Assembly (NCBI GenBank): GCA_021234155.1
Contig: JAJEKV010000044.1
Coordinates: 9,954,777 to 10,018,776 of the forward strand
DNA from: Isoetes taiwanensis
Taxonomy: Eukaryota > Streptophyta > Lycopodiopsida > Isoetales > Isoetaceae
DNA length: 64,000 nucleotides
Reading direction: 5' to 3'
The notes under the pieces were generated by a model. That model worked only from the letters and a program-made list of their open reading frames with translations. It was not told where the DNA came from and ran no database searches. Of the stretch, positions 9,768 through 21,723 are shown in pieces (position 1 is the stretch's first letter; every line of letters begins with the position of its first letter). Position numbers and translations under genes: made by a program.

Positions 9768-12700
9768 CTAGAAAAAGTGCCCAGCGTTGCTGGGCTTTTT
9801 TTTAAGCATAATTCAAAAGATAATATGAATATGCATGGAAAGTACTGCTTAGTGCCTATTCGTAGACCTTCAGTCTATCCCAACAAGAGTAGAAATATAT
9901 CAAAGATGATATATGGTTGTTTAAAGTGTATCAAAACTATTTAGGATGACATTGTGAATGAACAAGCTGCATTGCAAATAGAGAATTTTAGAAGTCCACG
10001 CCTCAATATACTTTATGAAAGATAGTTTACACGATTAGCACAATCAATCAACATGCAAATAATATATTGTAATAGCCCTAACGTAAAAATAAAAACCCAA
10101 TGTTGATCTCAAAAGAATTGCTTTGCAAGTAGATGCCATACCTACAGGCAAAGCATTGACTTCCAAAAAAAAAAAGTGTTTAAGAATCCTGATTGTAGAT
10201 GCCATATATTACAAATGAATTACATTTCTCTATGAAGGGAGTTAAGCTTGTGAATGCTTTTGAAACCAATATGTTCTTGATTTTGATTCTAATGATCTAG
10301 CTTAAATCCATGACTATGGAGCTCATATAGTAATCTACAAGAAGTCTAAAAATGAATATACTTTGCAGGTAAGGGGGTCACTTTGAAGCTATATATGGCT
10401 AATGCTATGAAGAAATGTTGTATTTGCATGTGCTTGCACTTACAATTGGATTAGAGTTTAGAAGATACAATCATAAGAGTGCATTGTTCTTTTGTCCAAC
10501 ATTAAAAATATACAATGCATCAGATTATTATCTTATCTTAGAAAGAAAAGCAATGGCTTCAAAGAAAGTTATAATTGTCAAAAATAGACCGTCTGTGGTG
10601 CAAGTTATCCTGAATATAAACTTGTGAAGTATAGACGGTGCAGTAAATGATGAAAAATTTCCAACATTATTATAGTAAATATATTCTTCAAATGCATCTA
10701 CACCAGCACTGGCTTGCTGGAATATATCTGCAACTGAAACCCAGAAGATAGTGCAAAATTTCTTTGGTTTATTGCAAAAATTTTGCAGCCTATGCACAAA
10801 TTGTCAATCTTTGCATTGCATATTAGGTTATCATAGCAGATGGTTAGAAGTATACTTGCTTTACAAATTCGTTCCACACCTTGGCTATGGATCTGTCTAA
10901 AGTGCAGGAAATCCTTACCTACATGCTCCTGATTTGAATTTGCCAAAATATTGACATTGATCATGTTATAGGTCTAGGTTTTGAACAAGTACTTGAAGAA
11001 TGCCAAGAATAATACAAGATTTTGAAGAACGTCAGCCTACTTTTCCCCTTATCCCAGATAGAAAGAAGCAATAAGATCAAGTACGTGTAACAAATCTCAG
11101 GACCTGCAAGAAAAAAAGGCAAAAAAAAAGGTATTGTATTCCATAAACTCCCTTAGTAATAGAGTGATGAAGTGAGATATGCAAAATATATGACAAACAA
11201 AAGAATGAGCTGCAGAAATATATGAGAAATAGAAGATTGAGCTGCCATTCAGCATGATTAAAACATTAAATGAAATGGATGTAGATTACAACTCTAAAAA
11301 GGTTCCTATATTTCAACATAGACAGCATATAATCTTAGCTACAATTTAATTGCACCAACAGAAGAAAAAAGGCAATCATGTTTTAAGTCCATACCTTCAC
11401 AATAAAAGTCCCTGATGAAAGTTTAGTAGTAAGCAATTCCCTCAATCTTCGAATGGCTTTCACCTTATTCGCTAAAATATCAAGCAATTGCAAAAGCTCA
11501 TCAATTTTCAACGAAAATTTACAAGTTAGCCATAGCACAGGATGCAGCCCCTTCTAATATTCACTCTTGGTAGTCTTCGCAATGAAAGTGCAACAATTGT
11601 GCTCTGATAAGCCTATCGTAAGAAAATTTCCATGGCAAACATGAAAATCTTCAATTATGCACCTAGGTGCCTGGAAATCTAGAGTCTGATGCTTTATACA
11701 ATGCCCTTCCAATTGTGCATCAGCATAAATATTCAAGATAAGGACAATATTTTGCAAGGTGTAATTAATCAGATAAAGCTTGAAAAAGTCAAAGGCTGTA
11801 GCACTACAGGAGATATAGCAGAGCAGGCGCATCCACAAAAAAAGGGGCAATGGTTCCAGGATATGCTCAACCTGGTGATGTAAGGATGTGCAATGATATT
11901 TAGAAACATGCAAAATTTTGTAATTGTGGTGGATGACATAACATATAGGTCGATCCCTACAGTATTTAGCTATGGGATGGCAGATGAGAGCACTTTTGTT
12001 TGAAACTCTAAGATAATGGCATAACGTTGGGTATCAATCATGTTACTGCCAGAGTAGCTCTTTGCCATACGGGAATTTAAATGAAGCAGAAGATATAAGG
12101 ATGCGACTCCTCTACAACCGCATGTCTATCTATCTGACATGACAAGTTCACTTTCCTGCCAGTACATATACTGCAATGTGAACATTCTTCCATGGCTATT
12201 CGTGCAAGGCAATCTTCAAAATCCTACATATGTGCTGCAATTGTTGCACTCCATAATCCAATATTCTTAGCTATGAAGTAATCAATTCTACTCTCCGCTT
12301 CTTCAAAACATACAATACATACCCAGATATGTCAATTAGCATATAAAGGCCACAAAGGCACACAGCCAAGGCTCAGCAAGATAATCTTGTTTGCTAAAAT
12401 AGCTTCTACTGCAGCCAGTCTTTATGACATCCTTCCTCGTAAGGCAGCATCTGTCAATTGCCTTACTTAAGTGAACAGCTGCTAAAACAATCAATTTTAA
12501 GTAGATTCACACATATAAGTTTCATCAGACACAAACTCATCTCTGTGGGTTCTTTTTCCAAAGTTTTGCATTGCCTTGACCTCAAGAATAGGCCTGCATA
12601 AACACAATGCAGAAGATGATGCTATCAGCAGATGTAATCACTTTTCATGAATGTAATCCACAAGAAAAATTCCAGATGCCTTAAAGAACATTTATGCGAT

Positions 12701-13755
12701 TGAATAGGATTGAACAGAGAAGAAAAACCTGAGCAAATATACAGAAGTTAAACTCATGCCTAATGAAACCTAGGGCTCTCTCATAGTTGCACTCTCATAG
12801 TTGCAAGGCCACATCAATATGAAAACTTATCTGTTCTCCAACTTGTCTACATCAGAGATAATATTCAGCATTTAGGACTTACCCTGTTATCCAGAAGCCA
12901 GATTATGTCTTCAAATGTTTATCAATCCTTGCAAATGATGGGCTACTTAATTCCTGCAGATGTTTGCACACAATTATGACGAGCATTGGTTGCCAAACAA
13001 ACTATAATGTATATAATGATCCATCTCATACCACTTTTGCCTGCTATGCTCTAGAGCACTTATATATTTCCAAATCTAGATGCCCAGGAAACCTGGCAGA
13101 CTTTGTTAATGAACGCTCAACAGGAGTATGACAATTTGTGAAGATGCAAACCAGCCACAATGAAAATGTATATCAGAAGGGGCACAATCGCGATGCACAA
13201 TCCACAACGTATTCAGGAATTCCGGAAGAACCCACATGCCCTGCCTCTGCGAAATGCCAATATCTTTTAAACCGAAACATGGTAAAAGATCAATTTAGTA
13301 TCAGGACCTTCGAAGATCTAGCAAAACTGCGCCGATTTAAATCTTAGAGGGTATACGAAGGAGTTAGCATACTGGAAACGAATAATCTCGCCGTGTTTGA
13401 GAGGTCTGCCGTTGTTAAGCAGGCAATCGTCAAAAGAAATTCGTCGGAATGCGTTTGGATTTACAAGAGGGGCCGAGGCAAACCATGGCGGAAGAAGATA
13501 CCGAATGCGATCAACAGAACGCACATGCACATCAATGTCAGAGAAGAAATGAAATTAGGGGAAGGCGCAACTTTTCCAACGGCTTTTAATCTAACGGATT
13601 ATAATAAAAATTATAGAATATAACGAAATTAACGGCCAAGATTAACAATAAGAATAGTCATGATCTGACGGTCTAAAATGAAAGTTGTGGGAAAAGAAAT
13701 TGACGGCCTAGATGCTCTGCACACACTACATTTTGCTTTTATTATTATATATAGA
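9768..13755 (-). mobile_element. Helitron, complete ends, about 3,988 bp, non-autonomous
   Basis: On the minus strand the 5' end is A|TCTATATATAATAATAAAAG (13,755 downward), a terminus style typical of plant Helitrons. The 3' end is CTAG|T at 9768-9771. Seven bases before the CTAG lies a perfect hairpin, GCCCAGC-AAC-GCTGGGC (plus-strand 9779-9795). Insertion between A and T fits the rolling-circle mechanism, which leaves no target duplication. No Rep/helicase domain is visible inside, so the copy depends on another element. The interior (9800-13,300) is AT-rich with many intron-like stretches. Near its 5' end a minus-strand frame (13,318-13,530) is coding-like and may be a captured exon, but I do not recognise it. 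Confidence 0.8.
13318..13530 (-). pseudogene. Coding-like fragment inside the Helitron, possible captured exon
   Basis: The minus-strand frame ends ...HGEIIRFQYANSFVYPLRFK...C-stop and has codon use and residue composition more like real protein than its surroundings (VDRIRYLLPPWF, then RRISFDDCLLNNGRPLKHGE). Helitrons often carry gene fragments, so a captured exon is plausible. I do not recognise the family. It could also be chance. Confidence 0.3.
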
Positions 13756-14065
13756 TAGTGAGGATGCACAAGAGTGGTGTGCATGGACACGTACTTCGAA
13801 ATGAAGATTGAATTCTTGTTTAAGAATGTACATTTGTGACATTGGAATAACATTCAATTATTTATTTTGGTACCATCACTATCCCAATATTCTTGGCAAA
13901 AATATAGTGTCAAGGCATTTCCTCGATGTGACATGTGTCAATTCCAATGGTCATACGAAATATTTAAGCCTGGTTACGAATTAATTGTTTTGGCGCGTGT
14001 GAGGTTTTTCGTACACTGACGCGCCTAAGCATAGGATTTAAGCATTAGGCCCCTAATCATAGGAT
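13756..14065. other. Spacer between Helitron and MITE
   Basis: No gene. Two similar phrases, 'cataggatttaagcattagg' and 'catgtcataggatttaag'-like variants, occur at about 14,030-14,070 just before the MITE. Confidence 0.4.
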
Positions 14066-14385
14066 TTAAGGGTAAAAGCATGTTAGGGTGTACCACTTTT
14101 GGAACCTGCAAAAGTACATACACTAGGTGGGTACTTTCTCATTTTTATTTTCATTAAAACTAGTACAAATATCCAAAATAAAAGTCAAGGACGCATTAAT
14201 ATTCAAAGTTAAGATAAAGATAATGCTACCGGAGACCAAAATATATATAAAAGTTCTAGAATGTACCTTTTATTGGGATATTACACAGGTACCCAGTACC
14301 CAGTCCTGGGTACCTTTTTAGGTACTTTTTTGGTCACTAAATAATACTTTTTAAGGGACACCCTAACATGCTTTTACCCTTAAGC
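14066..14385. mobile_element. MITE with 26-bp perfect terminal inverted repeats abutting the duplication border
   Basis: The left end 'ttaagggtaaaagcatgtta' (continuing ggtgt) is matched perfectly over 26 bp by the reverse complement at 14,359-14,384. Both sides carry TTAA, which may be the target site, with a TIR starting GGGTAAAAGC. A TA target with a slightly longer TIR fits equally well, so piggyBac-like and Tc1/mariner-like assignments stay open. Internal sequence is non-coding. Its right end lies within 3 bp of the first base shared by duplication units 1 and 2. Confidence 0.75.
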
Positions 14386-14470
14386 TCTTCTTACGCCCTC
14401 ACGCTTCCGCCTTAAGCCGGCTTCTTGCCCAAATCCTCTTCTTAGACCCATTCCGTCTATTTCCTTTGCA

Positions 14471-14943
14471 ATGGCCTCTGCATGCAGCGGAAATAAAGCA
14501 CCCGAGTATGTGCTTAAACAGGTGCCTGAGGATGCGGACGTCGCTCCGCAATACAGGAGCGCGTATTTCTTTGAGCCGGTACAGGAGCGCGTATTTCTTT
14601 GAGCCGGTTCAACCAGAAGAAGCAACAGACACTGAGGACCGTGAGGAAGAAGAATGTATTCTTTTGTTTTGCATTTTTTTTTGTTTTGTTTTTCTTTTGT
14701 TTTAACTAAATGCTTTTTTTGTTTACAGAAGTGGAGAATTCTGAAGAGGAAGAGGAGGAGAATTCTGAGGAAGAGGAGGATGAAGAGGAAGAGGAAGAGG
14801 AAGAGGCAGAGGAAGAAGAAGAAGAGGAAAAACAACTCATTTTTGAGAGCTGCTACGAAGACCGCCCGACCAAAAGGCAAAGGAGGCGGGAATTGGAGGA
14901 GAACGTGTGGAGTGAGCCCGAGTCTGAACCCGAAAGCCCCTGA
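14471..14943 (+). pseudogene. Short acidic protein gene, unit 1 copy, frame broken
   Basis: The reading begins MASACSGNKAPEYVLKQVPE and continues to SAYFFEPV, where a 28-bp tandem duplication (14,552-14,579 and 14,580-14,607) shifts the frame. The next frame gives QPEEATDTEDREEE. A T-rich, intron-like stretch with 'gtattcttttg' and 'ttgtttacag' follows (about 14,656-14,729). The second exon is a run of Glu interrupted by ENSEEE, then FESCYEDRPTKRQRRRELEE with a basic, nuclear-localisation-like cluster, and stops at 14,943. I do not recognise the protein. Its acidic tract suggests a nuclear or chromatin-associated role, as inference only. The unit 2 copy at 41,346 is also broken, at different places. 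Confidence 0.45.
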
Positions 14944-15036
14944 AAACCCCTGAAAGCACCCAAAAGCCCCATAAAAGCCCCCTCAAAACACCCAAAGCCC
15001 CCCGAAAGCCCCGAAAACCCCTGAAAGCCCCCGAAA
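14938..15036. repeat. C-rich minisatellite (aaagcccc)n
   Basis: Degenerate repeats of 'aaagcccc' and 'gaaagcccc' follow the acidic gene. If the upstream frame ran through, they would encode Pro/Lys/Ser repeats. The unit 2 counterpart is at about 41,805-41,905. Confidence 0.75.
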
Positions 15037-15039
15037 ACA

Positions 15040-15893
15040 CTGGCCTTATGGCCTTTTTTGTAAAATATTTTGTTTATATAAAAAGTTTTTTTGTCTCTAG
15101 CACTTTGTTCTTTGTTTTTCATTTTTTTTCTCTATCAAATGTTCTTTTTGTCTATCAAATATATGAAGTTTTTTGTCTCATCTACTTTGTTCTTTGATTA
15201 TCTCACTTACTTTGTTGTCATCTACTTTTTTCTTTGTTGTGTCTCACATTTTGTTTTTTCCATTATGTAAAGAATGAATTCATTTGATGTTCTTACTTCT
15301 ATTATCCATGCAGGTGACAAAACATTGAATTCTTGTACAGTCCATTCAAATTCTGCTTGAATGTAACAGTGCTCTAGCTCAAAAACTAAGCACTTTAATT
15401 AGTTTCAGCAGTGCTTGTGAGTAAGCACTGGAACACACGAGCACTTATGCAATAAACAGCTAGCTTTAAACAGTTCTATAGCATAACAGTAAGCACTGCA
15501 CCTTAACTACACCTTAACTGCACCTTAACTGCATGACAGTAAGCACTTGATGACATTAACACTTCTGCTAGCGTTAAGCAACTACATACTTAGTAACTGT
15601 CACTACATAACAGTAAGCAGTATCTTAGCAACTGTCACCCCTTGCAACTACACAACTACATAGTAACTGTCACAACTACATACTTAGTAACTGTCACCCC
15701 TTGCAGTCAGCATTCAACTAGATATAAACAATATAGCAAAAACTTATAGACAAGTCTGCATTGAACTATATAAACAATATAGCAAAAACATTCTTAAATT
15801 AATATAAGATAAAGATGGTACATGAAAAGTGTAGGATTCCTTGGCCTAAATAAATGACAATCAGGCCAATAATCATAAATGTCTCAGGCTTAA
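15040..15893. repeat. T-rich stretch then degenerate short-repeat array
   Basis: From 15,060 to 15,260 the motif 'tttgtctatcaaa/tctcatctactttgttctt' recurs. From 15,350 to 15,720 the phrases 'taagcact', 'actacatacttagtaactgt' and 'caccccttgca' recur in irregular tandem. The array has a different copy number in unit 2 (42,230-42,545), so it is length-variable. No gene seen. Confidence 0.6.
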
Positions 15894-18588
15894 TCACAGT
15901 AATGGAGGATGACAATGTTCATCACCATAAACCTTCTCCAATTCCTCATTCACAAGGGTGCACAACTGCAATTGTTTTCCAGAAAGTCTTTCCAAGCATA
16001 GCTTCATAATCTTTCTATCTGTCATAGGCCAGGGCTTGCAATTGTGTGTGTTCTTCACCAAGAACTTCATTTTTTCCTCGATCTTGGCCTCGCGGTATTC
16101 CTTCTATCTTTGGGGTGAGTATTGTTAGCACTTCATCACATACATCCATCTTGAATGCGGTGTACTAGTAAGTTTTTCGTGGTACGCTAAGGTAAGACTT
16201 GTATAATGAATCATCAAGAAACAAAGTCTTACCTTTGAATCTTGGGTATGACTCATATATTTTCCCAAGTGGCTTCATCATGACTGGACAGCCAGATTTG
16301 TTAGGGTGGTGAAAACTGGTCTTCACACATTTTTCCTGTCCCCATACAAATAGAAATCTGGTCCCTCAAACCGGACATAGTACTTGCAAGACATCTTCCA
16401 CATTAGAGAGTTGCATTGATGACCATATACCAACACAACACTTCTGTAACAAAGTCTTCAAGAAGAACGTTGCTTTTAGTCTGAATATCACTTTCTTTCT
16501 GCTAGTGTATGTCATTGTCAATCCTGATTCCAAGCGTATGTGTTCATTTGCACCAAAAGTTTTTACCAACACACCATTTAAATTCAAGACAATGAGTTTA
16601 TCTTTTTCTTTGCCAAATCAATATTTAATGCGTTGGAACATCCCGAATACCTACACAACAGGGAATTACTACATGAATAAATAGATGAAGGTGAAAATGA
16701 AAAATGGGTTGAATGTGGAAACTTTTCACGTATCAACAAAGCAGGATTCTCGACCTAATGTAATCAACTGGTAATCCCATGTGAATACAACAAAATAAAA
16801 TCAATAATATTCAATGTTTTAAGCAACACTAAGTTGTGGCCTTGGCCGACACTTCCCCTAATCGACTTTCGAGGTTTTGTAAGGGTATCAATCACTTGTT
16901 GAAGATCGGCTCACCCGAAACTTGAGGGGCCCGATTCCGCATTTTCTTGAGAATACACTTTGATAGGTGTGGTGTCATGATTGAGATTGCTTCACGCATC
17001 TTTCCGCGATCTTTGCTTCTTGTTCTCTTTCTTGTAGCTTTGAACAACTTCTTTGCTATCCTTCAGCTTACCCCTCTTTGTTCTTCTGCCCTTTCCTTTT
17101 GGCAAAAATTCACCCAAGTTGCCCTCATCCAATGGAATTGCTCCCTCAACTTCCTTAAGTGCTTCAATGTGTACACTCAGTGCATTTGTTTTTCCACAAC
17201 CGGTGCCGTGTGTTTACCGGTCTTTGTGTTTGTGTTCTGACTTCTTCTATAGCTTCTTGGATGACTTCTTGGACTGGTGGTGGTGGTTATTTGTTGCATT
17301 CAAATCAGTCACAATTGATTTGTACTCTATAGGACTTGCGGGTGTTGTGCATCTTCAAAGGAAACCATTGTCCTTCTTTGAACCCTGTAGGGTGAGACCT
17401 CAATTGCAGGACGGATTAACACATACTTTTTTGGTGTACTATTTGAAGCACCTGCAAGATGGCCAAAACCTAGCTCGTCAAATACACCCTCTGGCACCTT
17501 TCTAGGGCAACCATGAATACATTGTCCTCCTCTCAACAATGAACAACATGTTATATGATACTCATGTTGGCAATTCAGTGCTAAACTTAACCTGTGAGCT
17601 TTAGTGAATTCCAGACCACATGCTGAGCATGTATAAAATGGACCTTGCACTAACAACTTATCTCGTATAATAGTAGAGATGCTAAATGTTGCAGGAGTAT
17701 CCATTTTCAGCTTCCACAAATTGTTTATGTAGAAATGCGAGGATCGCATTTCTTCTTCGAGAACTTGTAACTCCTCCTCAAGTTTGATTTTACATTTTAC
17801 CGCTCATTAAACGGATGTAGGGTTCATTGCTTTTTGTACCTTGTTCCGTGCCAAGTTTCCATCCGGACCGATCACGCTCCAAATCTTTAATTTCTGCCTC
17901 CAACTCGCAGTTTGGATTAAGCTTGAACTCCTCCTGTTTTGTAGCCAAATCATTTGTGGCCTGTCCTAAACTGTTCTCAACCTCTTCCAACATCATTTTC
18001 TGTACTTCAGAGGCCTTCTCATTGCCTTTCAACTCACTTCCTATTGCTTCCAGATTCTTTGTGATATGTAAAATTGCTTTTCCAATCTCCTGTACTGCAT
18101 TCTCTAAGGTTTTTATGTTTTCATCACATGCAATGATCTCATTTGATCCAGCTGCCACCTTTGGCTTTGCCTTCATTTCAGTTTTCCTAACATGTGCTAC
18201 AACATCTGCCTCTGTTTTTACTTGTCTATTGTTGTAGTATCTTTGGCATTGCACAGCAAATGCAGCCCAGTTTACTTTGTGTTCCTCAGGTACTATTGAT
18301 CTAGTGCAATTTTCAAACGCAAAAGCAAGGGCCAGTTGCTTTCTTACTTCTTTATTGTGACAATTCTTGTAGGTTTTTCGGCAGGGTGTTTCCAACTTCT
18401 CTTGAAGATGCTCCTTTGCACAGTCCCATTTTATCTTTTCCTTGTTCAACTTCTTTGTCCAAACAGATTCCCAATCTCGATCCGTGACATTATTTTCCAA
18501 CCAAGTTTCTTCCTCGTGGGGCTTCACCCCCGAATTGCACAGACCTCGATCTTTGTGAAAATCATCAGGTGCTCCATGCCTCCATCAT
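15894..18588 (-). pseudogene. FCP1/NLI phosphatase-like gene with coiled coil and RING-like finger, unit 1 copy
   Basis: Read from 18,588 downward. The N-terminal part begins MMEAW in the unit 2 copy and here runs open for 245 codons (17,790-18,527). It is charged and heptad-rich, so coiled coil is likely. Next (17,327-17,749) comes a Cys/His cluster, CSACGLEF...LNCQHEYHITCC...CIHGC, spaced like a divergent RING finger. A linker with basic residues follows, then an intron near 16,640-16,850. The FCP1-homology (HAD) domain follows at about 16,160-16,640, with the catalytic-motif position reading LNGVLV and the later LDDSLYKSYL. The HAD nucleophile motif is normally DxDx(T/V). Here the first Asp is in doubt in this copy (in unit 2 it reads DLNGVLV), and the second Asp is replaced by Asn, so activity is doubtful. 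Frameshifts break this copy in several places, mostly at CAG/CTG sites. The gene converges on the acidic gene. Confidence 0.6.
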
Positions 18589-18659
18589 CAGCAGTCAAAC
18601 ACCGATCCGAGTTTTCGCCGAGGGAAAAGGAGGGAGAAGGGTGTGGCGAACCGACGTCA

Positions 18660-19419
18660 TGAAGTTTCAAAGACACAAAAGTGCTTAAACGCTTCACCAA
18701 AAGTTGTACCCCACTAGCGATTTTACACCCAAAGGCAGATCTGGATAAGAATTACCAGGACTTTATGCGGGAATGCCAGGGGCGCACCATCAACGATGCT
18801 ATCAATCTCAACACCATCGGTAAGCAATGAAGGCTTGACCCGATAGGGTCATGCGAGGAACTAATTAGGATAGATACATCTTAAATTTGGGTGGGTATAT
18901 TAAATCATAGAACTTGATCAACCCAATGATAATAGGAACATAGCCATTCCTTATGCCGCTGATGATATGCGGGGACTTAGGCATGGTAGGATAATCTTCT
19001 TTTCTTATTTGTTTCAAAAAAGGGGTTGGTTTCTTCAAGCACATTCTTTACTTACTAAATAATATACTGATGTACTATAATTTTGCAAGCCAGTAGCGTG
19101 TACCAGAGGCTTGCAGTTTTCTATCACGGCATCGAGGGGCCATCTCTGTTTTACATATGTTGTTTTGTCTACGTCCTGTTTTGTTATCACTGGGTCCCCT
19201 ATAGACCTAGTTGTAATTCCCTGTTTTGTTATCATGTTAATGTTCTTGAATTGACTACGGTCCTAAACTTACCTGATCTATGATCTTCGTGTAAATTGCA
19301 TTACCTTATGCAATTAGGAATGAATATAGTATCTTTTGACTTAATTAATCATTTCTTTTTTACATACAGCAACTTAGTAACTCTAATGCTGAGGACAACA
19401 TTATTCTAAGGGGGTAGAA
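18660..19419 (+). mobile_element. Residual internal sequence of the gypsy-type LTR element, ending in a polypurine tract
   Basis: The last coding-like residues (NSNAEDNIILRG-stop) directly before 'ctaagggggtagaa' match the usual end of a gypsy polyprotein followed by the polypurine tract and the LTR. Further upstream a plus-strand segment reads KVLKRFTKSC...DKNYQDFMRECQGRTIND. It is coding-like and followed by 'cggtaagc', but I cannot assign it. No reverse transcriptase or integrase remains. Confidence 0.5.
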
Positions 19420-21723
19420 TGTGACATTCCATGTAATTATACGGTATACGTATAACTACCCTGACACATCACCAGTGTATTGTGACCATTGGGGACTAAC
19501 CTAAAAGGGTTTATTGCAATTAACCTAACCTAATTAGACTAAGTAATGGTATTAACTAGTAAAATAGGCTAGTTAGAGAGTGCCACTTGGCCTAATTCGA
19601 TTGGCCAGAGGCAGCTTGCCATTTTTGGAGGGCAAATTGAGCTCCCAGCCCAATTCTGCCCCAAATTCGAGTTTGGAAGGAGTTGAGGAAGGAAGGAGCT
19701 GCCACAACCTGAAACCTGACCTGTTCTATGGATGTTCTTCGCGATACGGGCTCTAGCCCGAATAGTGGTTAGTTTAGCCTAGTTTGTGTTCTGCTAACCT
19801 TTGTATGAGTAGATGAATGATTAAAATCTATTCTATAATCTATTGGAGAAGGATGATAGATGCTTTGAAGATGATTGCTCTCTCTTCCTGTTCCTCCCGT
19901 GTTGTATGGGATTAAAAGGGGTAGAAACCTAAAAGCTATATAGATTTAGTGATGCTCCTAGCTAGAACCCTTTAAATCCCAGTAAATGTGGCATGTGCAC
20001 AAGAGCCCACCTGCATACTATGAAGTGATTCAGCACCAAATAACGAGTACGATGGTGAATCAACGGTGGGGTCTTGCCTAGCGTGGCTGCAGGACTCCTA
20101 CAGTGTGCTAGGCTTATAGCCGGTCACTGAGAGGGCTGGGCATGGGTCTGACACTCTTTGGGTCGCAAGAGACGTGCCTATATGGACACCCTGGACTCGA
20201 ACGGGCAGGTGAGTCGGCCTTTAGATTTAGGGGAGTAAGTCGAGTACGAATGCGGGGGTCACTGATGTGGCACATGTTCTTTAGCACACCCAGGGATCTA
20301 TCGTGCTCGGGGTGGGGACGCCTCTCTGACCTGCCTCATCGGACTGGGGGGATGTAACCTGGAGCAGTCTCATAGGGTGATTCCAGGATTGCGTCTCCGG
20401 AGGGCTACAATCATGCCATAGCATATTTCAGCCTATCTGCAAAGCATGCACATGACGGGCGGATGGAGTAGACTACCCTGGCCATTGTTCTATGCCAGCC
20501 AATTCCATTGTCATGATTCCGCCTGTCATTATTCGAAGGCCTTGACCGTCCGTTGACCCCTTGAGTCTGAGCCCGGGGTAGAGCCTAAATTGATGCATTG
20601 CTTATATTGTGTTGTTGATGAGATATTATCCTTATTGTTGATGGATGGACCACCCTTCGAGGTGGTATGTTATTTGATATATTGTGTGTTAGGTGCTAAC
20701 TTGTATTTACTGTTACAGTTTTTTTGAAAGCCGTGAGACCGCCTGGGAGCGGTAGTTAGGATTTTTGCTTAGGAGGTGCCACTAGATGGCATGGGAACGT
20801 CTGGGAACGTTCCAAAAGGTTAGAAACTGCCTAGGTGCAATCTTGGTTAATTTTTAAATGGCAATTCTTTCGTACAGAAAGTGAACATTTAATTAAAATG
20901 TTAAAATGGCTTTTAAAAGGCTAAAACCATTGAATGGAGAGGTCTGCGTGGTGGAACCTCATTGGTTGTAGCTATTCTAAGGGGATTCGTCCCTCTGTTA
21001 TTGCGAACAGCAGCGAGGCTGCGGATGGATTTGTCTAAAAGGTTTCAGATCTGCAGAAAAAGGATGCGATTTCAAGGCTGGAAAAGGCCCAAAGCCTTTT
21101 CAGAGTCTAATCTTAGCCTTGCCATCGGTATATAAAGGATGGGAGCCACTTTGAGATGGAGGTTCTTTGTTCTTGGAGCAAACCATTTGTGTTCTTGCCA
21201 AGACTATACGACTTGATACTCCATATTCTGCTGTTATAGACTATTTCGGATTAGTCATAGATCAATCCAGGTCTTTCTAGGTATCTCAAAGCTTAGTGTT
21301 TGGTTTTGGAGTATCCCTTTGTTAGTGTGTCGGTGCTCTTCTTGAGCAATACTGCAGTAGCAGTATCGGTTCTTTTGATAAGAACTATTGAAGCTGAGCT
21401 TCAAGTTAATCCTAGGGATTAATTGTCGGCTGTGCGTGGGGACTTCTGGGAACTCAAAGCTAAGGGGAACTCAGGGGAGTTCAAGGTAGCACAAACGATC
21501 CCTCTTTCTTTTTGTAGACTGCAACATTTACGCTTTCGCGATTCAGGACTCCCATAGAAGGCGTGGGACGAATGACACCTCTGTGTCCTTCACCCATGCA
21601 TTTGACCATCCCAGGTGGCCCGGGTAGACGGAGGGCCTTTTCTACAGTGATGTAGTCACCATGGAAGGGGGATTTCACGTATTTATACGATGGGAGCATC
21701 GTCTAGAGTAGGGGAGCGTCACA
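19420..21723 (+). mobile_element. Long terminal repeat, about 2.3 kb (3' LTR of a gypsy-type element), unit 1
   Basis: It starts TGTGACATTCC right after a polypurine tract and ends GGAGCGTCACA, so the termini are TG...CA within an imperfect inverted repeat. A TATA box (tatataaag, near 21,129) stands about 590 bp before the 3' end, which would place the transcript start and the R-U5 part there. No primer-binding site follows, as expected for a 3' LTR. The partner 5' LTR is absent from the unit. The unit 2 counterpart is 46,258-48,552. A 17-bp insertion near 19,905 distinguishes the two. Confidence 0.8.

Noticed and set aside
14380-14880. 166-codon minus-strand frame opposite the acidic gene
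   Set aside because: It is the antisense of the Glu-rich tract and T-rich intron, giving a Leu/Phe-rich artefact; the plus strand explains the region.
15350-15720. CRISPR-like array
   Set aside because: Repeats are irregular in length and sequence with no uniform spacers, in a plant nuclear context; a degenerate tandem repeat explains it.
21481-21699. Minus-strand 72-codon frame inside the LTR, kept in unit 2
   Set aside because: It is conserved only because the LTR is duplicated; it lies in the R-U5 part and matches no family.
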